Assembly: GCA_014529385.2 (NCBI GenBank) | Contig: CM043945.1 | Location: forward strand, 156,432,741 to 156,496,740 | Source: Adiantum capillus-veneris | Taxonomy: Eukaryota; Streptophyta; Polypodiopsida; Polypodiales; Pteridaceae | Length of the DNA: 64,000 bases | Reading direction: 5' to 3' | Shown here: one piece after another, positions 9,830-20,014 of the stretch | Layout of the letters: every line of letters begins with the position of its first letter | How positions within the stretch are numbered: the stretch's first letter is position 1 | Made by a program: the position numbers and the translations under genes | Notes under the pieces: generated by a model | The model's database searches: none | Seen by the model: only the letters and a program-made list of their open reading frames with translations | Told to the model about the DNA's origin: nothing

Positions 9830-11720
9830 TGCATAGGTTGGACAAGTGGTGAACCTTGAGACCAAATCCTCCTTGCTATATTAATGGAAGCAAGGTTGGA
9901 CAAGTGGTGGACCTTGAAACCAAAGCCTCTTTGCTATATGAGAGCATAGGTTGGACAAGTGGTGGACCTAGTTGTAATACCCACTGCCACCTATCAACTA
10001 CTATAGGACTATGCTTTCCAATGTCCAAGTATCCCTTGAGTCTTTCAAGGTTGAACACGTGGTGGACCTTGAAACAAAAATCCCCTTTCTATATCAGAGC
10101 ATAGCTTGGACAAGTGGTGGACCTAGTTATAATGCCCAATATCCAAGGTGAAATACCTTAGGACTTTGCTACCTTGCTTGCCAATGTTTACGTAGCCCCT
10201 CATTTCTTTAATGGAAGTAAGGTTGGACAAGTGGTGGACCTTGAAACCAAAGCCTCTTTGCTATATAAGAGCATAGGTTGGACCTAGTTTTAATACCCAC
10301 TGCCACCTATCAACTACTATAAGACTATGCTTTCCAATGTCCAAGTATCCCTTGAGTCTTTCAAGGTTGAACACGTGGTGGACCTTGAAACCAAAATCCC
10401 CTTTCTATATTAGAAAGGTTGAACACATGGTGGACCTTGAAACGAAAATCCCCTTTCTTTATCAGAGCATAGCTTGGACAAGTGGTGGACCTAGTTATAA
10501 TGCCCAAGATCCAAGGTGAAATACCTTAGGACTTTGCTACCTTGCTTGCCAATGTTTACGTAGCCCCTCATTTCTTTAATGGAAGTAAGGTTGGACAAGT
10601 GGTGGACCTTGAAACCAAAGCCTCTTTGCTATATAAGAGCATAGGTTGGACCTAGTTTTAATACCCACTGCCACCTATCAACTACTATAAGACTATGCTT
10701 TCCAATGTCCAAGTATCCCTTGAGTCTTTCAAGGTTGAACACGTGGTGGACCTTGAAACAAAAATCCCCTTTCTATATTAGAAAGGTTGAACACATGGTG
10801 GACCTTTAAACGAAAATCCCCTTTCTTTATCAGAGCATAGCTTGGACAAGTGGTGGACCTAGTTATAATGCCCAATATCCAAGGTGAAACACCTTAGAAC
10901 CTTGCTACCTTGCTTGCCAATGTTTACGTAGCCCCTCATTTCTTTAATGGAAGCAAGGTTGGACAAGTGGTGGACCTTGAAAGCAAAGCCTCTTTGCTAT
11001 ATGAGAGCATAGGTTGGACCTAGTTGTAATACCCACTGCCACCTATCAACTACTATAGGACTATGCTTTCCAATGTCCAAGTATCCCTTGAGTCTTGCAA
11101 GGTTGAACACGTGGTGGACCTTGAAACCAAAATCCCCTTTCCATATCAGAGCATAGCTTGGACAAGTGGTGGACCTAGTTATAAAGCCCCTCCTTTCTTT
11201 AATGGAAGAAAGGTTGGAAAAGTGGTGAATCTTGAAACCCAAACCCTTTGGCTATATATAGAGGATATCTTGGACAAGTGGTGGGCTTAGTTGTAGTATC
11301 CAATGTCCAAGGTCCAAGGTGAACTATGTAAAGACCTTACTTCCAAAAACAGAGTCGTACAAGTGGTTCTCCTTGAAACCAAAACCTCCTTAGTGTATTA
11401 GAACATAGCTTGGAGAAGTGGTGGACTTAGTTGTAATGGTGAATGTCCAAAGCAAACTATTATAGGACCTTGCTTCCCAAATCAAGTTTGGACAAGTGGT
11501 GGATCTTGAAACCAAAACCCCCTTACTCTATTAGAGCATAGCTTAGATAAGTGGTGGACCTAGCTGCCATGGAAAATGTTCAATCTGAACTGCTGCAAGA
11601 CCTTGCTATTAAATGTCTAAGTAGAGCTAGCTTCTTTAATGGAATCAAGGTTGGGAAAGTGGTGCATCTTGAAACCAAAAGCCCTTTATTGTATTAGAGC
11701 ATAGCTTGGACAAGTGAGGG
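9830..11720 (+). repeat. Core-repeat array A (unit about 367 bp)
   Basis: The core TTGGACAAGTGGTGGACCTT and close variants (GGACCTA endings, GTTGAACACGTGG forms) recur every 40-110 bp. A longer unit beginning near TTTAATGGAAG recurs at about 9880, 10206, 10574 and 10942, spaced about 326, 368 and 368 bp. The last three are nearly identical, so they arose by recent tandem duplication. Copies decay towards 11720. Short ORFs here are translations of the repeat, not genes. Confidence 0.88.
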
Positions 11721-12307
11721 ACCTAGTTTTAATGTGTGATGTCCAAAGAAAAGTATTACAAGACCTTGCTTTCCAATATTTGAATTGGTCAAGTGGTTAA
11801 AACTAAGTATAAAACTTTGACCATTTTCTTCTTGAATTGCCAAAAAGCTAGTTTTAGACACCCCTAAATGAAAATGGTTTAGGGTGGCCTTAAACAATGT
11901 TTTTTCAAAGACTTGAACAAAAGGGTTGTCGAAGAGTAATGACAATTTATTGTGGCTTGAAGTGCCTGAGTATGTGAAAACAAGCCTAGGTTTTCCACGA
12001 GGCAAAAGGTGACATAATAAGAACATTGGAAAGTTAGGATTGACCATGTGGCCTAAACTTTGGGAAGTGAAGTGGTGGCCAAGTTTTGTGGCACAGTGTG
12101 CACTTGGTCCTATATGTGTTGACCACTTGGCTAAATCTAGGACCATAAGACCAAACCTTTGGCACCTTAAATATAGTATGGGACATAATCTAGAACTGCT
12201 ATAGTAAATTAGTAGTATAGCTAATATGTTAATATTTGTATTATATTTAAGTATATGCTAATATAATTTATGTTCAAAATTTCACTAATGAAGAATGTTC
12301 CCATTTA
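11721..12307. other. Spacer without recognisable genes
   Basis: Decayed core repeats fade out near 11800. The rest is AT-rich sequence in which I recognise nothing. A 150-codon minus-strand frame (11694-12146) has no recognisable family features and starts inside repeat sequence. Confidence 0.4.
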
Positions 12308-12515
12308 GCACTCCAGATGCGGGGTCTTAGGGCAATGCCACAATGGGGTGACAAGGCAGCGCTTCCACGTGAGGTTTGGGGGTAGCGCTCTTGATGGGGA
12401 TGTGGAATATAGCGCTCTCGATGGCGGGGCTTGGGAGGTTGATTTTGGGATATTGTTCTGGGCGGGGTCCTGGGGCAGCGCCCCCGCGGGGCTAGGGGCA
12501 GCGCCCAAAGATTTT
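12308..12515. promoter_or_regulatory. GC-rich island with repeated AGCGC motifs
   Basis: A sharp GC-rich island in otherwise AT-rich sequence. It carries CAGCGCTT, TAGCGCTC (twice), CAGCGCCC (twice) and a CCCCCGCGGGG stretch, at spacings of about 35-60 bp. It lies between the two oppositely directed genes of the element and just upstream of a candidate plus-strand first exon. A promoter or protein-binding island is the simplest reading; function is inference. Confidence 0.4.
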
Positions 12516-12639
12516 TTTTTTTTAAAGTGAATTCCTAGTATAGAGTTATGCATGTTTTTCATATTTTCAACCATGATTTCTTTAATTTTGACCGTGTGAA
12601 TTGGTTAATTTTTTATATTGCTTTTGTTTTTTTTAATCC

Positions 12640-12967
12640 TATGATAAAACATGGACTTGTAGCATACGTGGCATTCTAATAAACCCTATCAAGATTAGGC
12701 ACACAGAGAGCGCACGAGAAACGCACACAGAGAAAGCAGGCGAGCAGCAAAAACACAGAAAGCGCACACGGATCGCACACAGTTGGAGTATACGCGCGCG
12801 TAGAGGAGCAAGCTCGGCATCATACACAACACACAGGTGGAGTGCACAGGATTGAAAGTTCGCGCACAAGACAAAGAAACAGCAGCGTACACAACGCTTT
12901 CCAGAAGGGCAAGATCGGGCAGTCTTCTCAGGAGACATTGCACACCTCACGAATAGAGAAAAAACAG
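12640..12967 (+). promoter_or_regulatory. Putative first non-coding exon of the ParB-like gene
   Basis: Purine/AC-rich sequence ends in AAAAACAG|GTATTT, a reasonable plant donor, with the intron beginning at 12968. The ParB-like gene has an acceptor (TTTGTTTCAG) ending at 20009, five bases before its ATG. That demands an upstream exon, and this is the best candidate I see. The transcription start is not identifiable. Confidence 0.3.
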
Positions 12968-13095
12968 GTATTTCTCTCTCTCTCACTCTCTGTCTTTCTC
13001 CATATAGAGAAGATGGTTCTCTGTAACTCTTCTTGCACACACACTCTCTCGTCAAAAGACAGAGATACATAGTTTAAAAGTATCCCCGCACACAT

Positions 13096-13365
13096 ACACA
13101 TATTCCCACACATCGTCTTCCTCTCTTCCACATACATAACCACAGTGAAATCTGTTATCTTGCTGTCTCTCTCTTGAAAATACATGCACATATTCCCACA
13201 CATCGTCTTCCTCACTTCCACATACATAACCACAATGAAATCTGTTATCTTGTTGTCTCTCTCTTGAAAATACGTGCACATATTCCCATACATCGTCTTC
13301 CTCTCTTCCACATACATAAACACAGTGAAATCTGTTATCTTTCTCTCTCCTCTCTCTAAAAAACA
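13096..13365. repeat. 90-bp tandem repeat, three copies
   Basis: TATTCCCACACATCGTCTTCC recurs at 13101, 13191 and 13281, exactly 90 bp apart, with a few substitutions between copies. It is followed by a (CT)n tract at about 13369-13395. It sits within the presumed start region of the element's genes. Confidence 0.85.
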
Positions 13366-13373
13366 GTTATTTA

Positions 13374-13407
<34 letters not shown>

Positions 13408-13631
13408 TGTATTTGCTATCTCTCTCTTGAAAATACATGCTCATGTATGTGTGCGTCTGTGTTATCTATGTGTATGTATGTATATTTGTGTTATTTCATT
13501 GTAATACTCATACATAATGCAGATACACAATTACACTTAATTACGATATGCACACATAGTATATATACATACATAAATATCACAAATAACTAACACATTG
13601 TAATACTAGTAAAATTGAATGGAAGACTTAC

Positions 13632-13830
13632 TTGCGTGATCTGTTAAAGTCGATTCTTGTAGCGAGTTCTGGATGTATGCTGAGCTGATTTTCCTCTAAT
13701 CCATTTGTAGATATGATTGTAACTTCTGTTTCTCAAAAATAGTAGTGTTGTTTAGTGATACACCTAATGGACATAAATGGTTTAAACTAGGACATGTAGA
13801 CCAAAAATACGTGTATTTCTTTGGATGAAT
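13632..13830 (-). promoter_or_regulatory. Putative first non-coding exon of the transposase-like gene
   Basis: The minus strand here ends in CACGCAA|GTAAGT (exon end 13632), a strong plant donor, and lies upstream of the acceptor at 9742. The stretch has no core repeats. If correct, the minus-strand transcript starts to the right of the plus-strand first exon, so the two transcripts would overlap head to head. Confidence 0.3.
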
Positions 13831-13849
13831 ATATACACTTTTTGGTGAC

Positions 13850-16325
13850 CCTTACCACAAGTGGTGGACCTTGAGACCAATGGACTATAAGGACCTCCAA
13901 ACAATACCTTGTACACTCAATCCTTCTTGGTATCTAGGTTGGACAAGTGGTGGACCTTGTTCAAATTCTCTAACCACTCTCTCTAACATGGTGACATAAT
14001 TTAGGTGTGATAAATTCATATCTATGCAAACTAATATCAGTTTAGGCTTGTTAATTTGAATTTGTTTGAATTTATGTACAATATAATGATTTGAGGTTTG
14101 CATATTTGAATTTAGGTGGTATAATGATATCTTTTTGTGGTAAACTTGAATTTAAAATCAATTTTGCGTGGAATATTTTAAATTTAAGTAGTAAAATTTA
14201 AATTTTTATAAAAAAGTTTGAATTTTAAAATTTGGGCGGGATAGTTTAAAATTTAGGCGGGATATTTAAGATTTGGGAGGGATATTTTAAATTTAGGCGG
14301 GAAGGTTTTGAATTTATAGCGAGATCTCCCTTACATAAGAGAGTATAGGTTGGACAAGTGGTGGACCTTCAAGCTAGAGCATCCATGCTACTGGACATGA
14401 TAGGTAGGGAATCTAGTTGAATATTGTATGTATAATATATATGTAATAGATCTAGCTTGGACAAGTGGTGGACCTTGGAATAAAACCCCATGTAAAACAT
14501 ATCATGCACATTCCAAGTGGTAAAAAAAAATATCATTTAGAATATAGCCTTATAGGTTGGACAAGTGGTGGACCTTAACACCCAGATATTCTTCATATAA
14601 TGACATAGAGTGGAAAACTGGTGAATCTTGAGACCAAACCATGCTACTAGCGATAATAGCTTGGACAAGTGGTGGACCTTGAAAGTAAACCCCCCATCTA
14701 CGAAATATCGTGGGTTTAAGGTATTTCGATGGAGCCTAGCATCTTGGAGACATCGTGCATCTTGCTTCTCTTCATGTTTCAATGGAGCCTATCTTGGACA
14801 AATGGTGGAGCATCCTTCTCTCCATGTTTCAATGGACCCTAGCTTGGACAAGTGGTGGACCTTTACTTCTCTCTATTATTCAATAGAGTTAGCTTGGACA
14901 AGTGGTGGACCTTGGAACCAAACCCCCATTTAAAACCTATCATGGTCACTCCAAGTGGTGAGAAAGAATAACCTTTAAGATATAGCCTTATAGGTTGGAC
15001 AAGTGGTGGACCTTAACACCCTAATATTCTTAATATAATGACATAGAGTGAAAAAGTGGTAATTCTTGAGACAAAACCACTCATGCTACTAGCACTAATA
15101 GGTTGGACAAGTGGTGGACCTTGAATGTAAACCCCCCATGTTTCAATAGAGTTAGCTTCGACAAATGGTGGAGCATCCTTCTCTCCATGTTTCAATGGAC
15201 CCTAGCTTGGACAAGTGGTGGACCTTTGTTTCTCTCTATGTTTCAATAGAGTTAGCTTGGACAAGTGGTGGACCTTGGAAGCAAACCCCCATGTAAAACC
15301 TATCATGGTCACTCTAAGTGGTAATAAAGAATAACCTTTAAGATGTAGCCTTATAGGTTGGACAAGTGGTGGACCTTAACACGCGCATATTCTTAATTTA
15401 ATGACATAGAGTGGAAAAGTGGTGAATCTTGAGACCAAACCACTCAGGCTACTAGCAATAATAGCTTGGACAAGTGGTGGACCTTGACTGTAAACCCCTC
15501 ATCTACGACATATCGTGGGTTTAATGTTTTTCGATGGAGCCTAGCATCTTGGAGACATGGTGCACCTTGATTCTCCTCATGTTTCAATGGAGCCTACCTT
15601 GCACAAATGGTGGAGCATCCTTCTCTCCATGTTTCAATGGACCCTAGCTTAGACAAGGGGTGGACCTTTGCTTCTCTCTATGTTTCAATAGAGTTAGCTT
15701 GGACAAGTGGTGGACCTTGGAACCAAACCCCCATGTAAAACCTATCATGGTCACTCCAAGTAGTAAGAAAGAATAATCTTTAAGATGTAGCCTTATAGGT
15801 TGGACAAGTGGTGGACCTTAACACCCACATATTCTTAATAAAAGTGGTGAATCTTGAGACCAAACCACTCAGGCTACTAGCAATAATAGCTTGGACAAGT
15901 GGTGGACCTTGAATGTAAACCCCTCATCTACGAAATATCGTGGGTTTAATGTATTTCGATGGAGCCTAGCATCTTGGAGACATGGTGCAGCTTGCTTCTC
16001 GTCATGTTTCAATGGAGCCTATCTTGGACAAATGGTGGAGCATCCTTCTCTCCATGTTTCAATGGACCCTAGCTTGGACAAGTGGTGGACCTTTGTTTCT
16101 CTCTATGTTTCAATAGAGTTAGCTTGGACAAGTGGAGGACCTTGGAACCAAACCCCCATGTAAAACCTATCATGGTCACTCCAAGTGGTAATAAAGAATA
16201 ACCTTTAAGATGTAGCCTTATAGGTTGGACAAGTGGTGGACCTTAACACGCGCATATTCTTAATATAATGACATAGAGTGGAAAAGTGGTGAATCTTGAG
16301 ACCAAACCACTCAGGCTACTAGCAA
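13850..16325 (+). repeat. Core-repeat array B, plus orientation (unit about 440 bp)
   Basis: A composite unit starts near CTTATAGGTTGGACAAGTGG and recurs at about 14549, 14988, 15351, 15797 and 16220. It contains four to six cores plus linker phrases such as CTCTCCATGTTTCAATGGA. Units vary between about 360 and 446 bp through internal deletions. The stretch 14100-14330 inside is AT-rich with (G/A)GGCGGGATATTT-like repeats and no cores. Open frames here are repeat translations (SLDKWWTF-type peptides). Confidence 0.88.
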
Positions 16326-18625
16326 TTGTCCAAGCTAACTCTATGGAAACATAGAGAGAAGCAAAGGTCCACCACTTGTCCAAGCTAGGCTCCACTGAGA
16401 CATTTAGAGAAGGATGATCCCCCATTGGTGGAAGATAGGCTTCATTGAAACATGAAAAGAAGCAAGTTGCACCATGTCTCCAAGATTCTAGGATCCATTG
16501 AAATACCTTAAACCCACGATATTGTTTACATGTGGGGTTTAACGTCAAGGTCAGTCACTTTTCCAAGCTATTATCCTTAGTAGCATGAGTGGTTTGGTCT
16601 CAAGATTCACCACTTTTCCACTCTATGTCATTATATAAAGAAGATCTAGGTGTTACGGTCGACCACTTGTCCAACCTATAAGCGTATATCTTAAAGGGTA
16701 TTCTTTCTCACCACTTGAAATGTCCATGATATGTTTTACATAGGGGTTTGGTTCCAAGGTCCACCACTTATCCAAGCTAACTTTATTCTTCTCATAGAGA
16801 GAAGCAAAAGGTCCACCACTTGTCCAAGCTAGGCTCCATTGAAACATGGAGAGAAGGATGCTCCACCATTTGTCGAAGCTAACTCTATTGAAACATGGAA
16901 GGTTTACATTCAAGGTCCACCAGTTGTCCAACCTATTAACGCTAGTAGCATGAGGGGTTTGGTCTCAAGATTCACCACTTTTTCACTCTGTGTTATTATA
17001 TTAAGAATATTTGGGTATTAAGGTCCACCACTTGTCCAACCTATAAGACTATATCTTAATGGTTATTCTTTCTTACCACTTGGAGTGACCATGAAAGGTT
17101 TTACATGGGGGTTTGGTTCCAAGGTCCACCACTTGTCCAAGCTAACTCTATTCAAACATAGAGAGAAGCAAAGGTCCAACACTTGTCTAAGCTAGGGTCT
17201 ATTGAAACATGGAGAGAAGGATGCTCCACCATTTGTCCAAGATAGACTCCATTGAAACATGAAGAGAAGCAAGCTGCACCATATCTCCAAGATTCTAGCC
17301 TCCATCGAAATACCTTAAACCCACGTTATTTTGTACATGGGGAGTTTACATTCAAGATCAACAATTTGTCCAACCTATTATCGCTAGTAGCATGAGTGGT
17401 TTGCTCTCAAGATTCACCACTTTTCCACTCTCTATCATTATATTAAGAATATTTGGGTGTTAAGGTCCACCACTTGTCCAACCTATAAGACTATATCTTA
17501 ATGGATATTCTTTCTCACCCCTTGAAAGACTATATCTTAATGGTTATCCCTAGCTATTATTGCTAGTAGCGTGAGTGGTTTGGTCTCAAGATTCACCACT
17601 TTTATTAAGAATATGTGGGTGTTAAGGTCCACAACTTGTCCAACCTATAAGGCTACATCTTAAAGGTTATTCTTTCTTACTACTTGGAGTGACCATGATA
17701 GGTTTTACATGGGGGTTTGGTTCCAAGGTCCACCACTTGTCCAAGCTAACTCTATTGAAACATAGAGAGAAGCAAAGGTCCACCCCTTGTCTAAGCTAGG
17801 GTCCATTGAAACATGGAGAGAAGGATGCTCCACCATTTGTCTAAGGTAGGCTCCATTGAAACATGAGGAGAATCAAGGTGCACCATGACTCCAAGATGCT
17901 AGGCTCCATCGAAAAACATTAAACCCATGATATGTCGTCGATGAGGGGTTTACATTCAAGGTCCAACACTTGTCCAAGCTATTATTGGTAGTAGCCTGAG
18001 TGGTTTGGTCTCAAGATTCACCACTTTTCCACTCTATGTCATTATATTAAGAATATGCGCGTGTTAAGGTCCACCACTTGTCCAACCTATAAGGCTACAT
18101 CTTAAAGGTTATTCTTTATTACCACTTGGAGTGACCATGATAGGTTTTACATGGGGGTTTGGTTCCAAGGTCCACCACTTGTCCAAGCTAACTCTATTGA
18201 AACATAGAGAAAAACAAAGGTCCACCACTTGTCCAAGCTAGGGTCCATTTAAACATGGAGAGAAGGATGCTCCACCATTTGTCCAAGATAGGCTCCATTG
18301 AAACATGACGAGAAGCAAGCTGCACCATGTCTCCAAGATGCTAGGCTCCATCGAAATACATTAAACCCACGATATTTCGTAGATGAGGGGTTTACATTCA
18401 AGGTCCACCACTTGTCCAAGCTATTATTGCTAGTAGCCTGAGTGATTTGGTCTCAAGATTCACCACTTTTATTAATAATATGTGGGTGTTAAGGTCCACC
18501 ACTTGTCCAACCTATAAGGCTACATCTTAAAGGTTATTCTTTCTTACTACTTGGAGTGACCATGATAGGTTTTACATGGGGGTTTGGTTCCAAGGTCCAC
18601 CACTTGTCCAAGCTAACTCTATTGA
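16326..18625 (-). repeat. Inverted 2.3-kb block of the array
   Basis: The core orientation flips near 16326 (CTACTAGCAA followed by TTGTCCAAGCTAAC) and flips back near 18622-18626. Within the block every unit reads as AAGGTCCACCACTTGTCCAA on the plus strand. Both breakpoints fall at a core copy or its linker, as expected for inversion by recombination between inverted repeats. With its plus-oriented neighbours it forms multi-kilobase palindromes. Confidence 0.85.
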
Positions 18626-19935
18626 ATCTTCAGACCAAACCACTCATGCTACTAGAGATAATAGGTTGGACAAGTGGTGGACCTTGAATGTAAACTCCCC
18701 ATGTACAAAATATCATGGGTTTAAGGTATTTCAATGGATCTTAGCATCTTGGAGACATGGTGCAGCTTGCTTCTCTTCATGTTTCAATGGAGCCTATCTT
18801 GGACAAATGGTGGAGCATCCTTCTCTCCATGTTTCAATGGACCCTAGCTTAGACAAGTGGTGGACCTTTGCTTCTCTCTATGTTTCAATAGAGTTAGCTT
18901 GGACAAGTGGTGGAACTTGGAACCAAACCCCAATGTAAAACCTATCATGGTCATTCCAAGTGGTGAGAAAGAATACCCTTTAAGATATAGCCTTATAGGT
19001 TGGACAAGTGGTGGACCTTAACACCCAGATCTTCTTAATATAATGACATAGAGTAGAAAAGTGGTGAATCTTGACATCAAACCACTCATGCTACTAGTGA
19101 TAATAGGTTGGACAAGTGGTGGACCTTGAATGTAAACCCCCCATGTACGAAATATCATGGGTTTAAGATATTTCAATGGAGCCTAGCATTTTGGAGACAT
19201 GGTGCAGCTTGCTTCTCTTCATGTTTCAATCAAACCTGGCTTGGACAAATGGTGGAGCATCCTTCTCTCCATGTTTCAATGGAGCCTAGCTTGGACAAGT
19301 GGTGGACCTTTGATTCTCTCTATGTTTCAATAGAGTTAGCTTGGACAAGTGGTGGACCTTGGAACCGTACCCCTATGTAAAACCCATCATGTGCATTCCA
19401 AGTGGTGGTGAATAATACCATTTAAGATATAGCCTTATAGGTTGGACAAGTGGTGGACCTTAACACCCAGATCTTCTTAATATAATGACATAGAGTGGAA
19501 AAGTGGTGAATCTTGAGACCAAACCACTCATGCTACTAGGGATAATAGGTTGGACAAGTGGTGGACCTTGAATTTAAACCCCACATATACAAAATATCAT
19601 GGGTTTAAGGTATTTCAATGGAGCCTAGCATCTCAAAGACATGGTGCATCTTGCTTCTCTTCATGTTTCAATGGAGCCTATTTTGGACAAATGGTGGAGC
19701 ATCCTTCTCTCCATGTTTCAATGGACCCTAGATTGGACAAGTGGTGGACCTTTGCTTCTCTCTATGTTTCAATATAGTTAGCCTATATTAGACAATTAGT
19801 AGACCTCCAATCTCTCCATGTTGTCTAGAGCTAAGCTTGGACAAGTGGTGGACCTTACTTCTCCCTTCCCTTAGTTTACTAGCTTAAATGATCACTATGT
19901 ATACTTGCTTAGATCTAGCTTGAACAAGTGGTGGA
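18626..19935 (+). repeat. Core-repeat array B continued, plus orientation
   Basis: Three more units of about 430-440 bp (near 18990, 19437 and a truncated one). The array stops about 80 bp before the acceptor of the ParB-like gene, leaving only a short unique stretch. Confidence 0.85.
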
Positions 19936-20014
19936 ACTTGTATTCACACAAACTTAATCCATTACAAAAAAGTATATGTTAAAATAACATTTGGTTTTTT
20001 TTGTTTCAGGAAAG

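Larger units (their letters stand above)
9741..13631 (-). other. Putative 5'-UTR intron of the transposase-like gene
   Basis: A minus-strand acceptor (TTTTTACTTACAG) ends at 9742, one base before the ATG context. The best consensus donor seen upstream is GCAA|GTAAGT, with the intron starting at 13631. The pairing is inferred from splice consensus only; other donors within the repeat field are possible. Confidence 0.35.

Noticed and set aside
11694-12146. 150-codon minus-strand ORF
   Set aside because: Starts inside decayed core repeat, shows no domain or splice support, and is probably a chance frame.
18576-18938. ORFs within the repeat arrays (peptides with DKWWTF)
   Set aside because: They are translations of the 20-bp core and linkers. 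The same peptide appears many times on both strands wherever the array is open.
9830-19935. CRISPR-like array
   Set aside because: Spacing is irregular, the linkers are themselves repeated, and the host is a plant.
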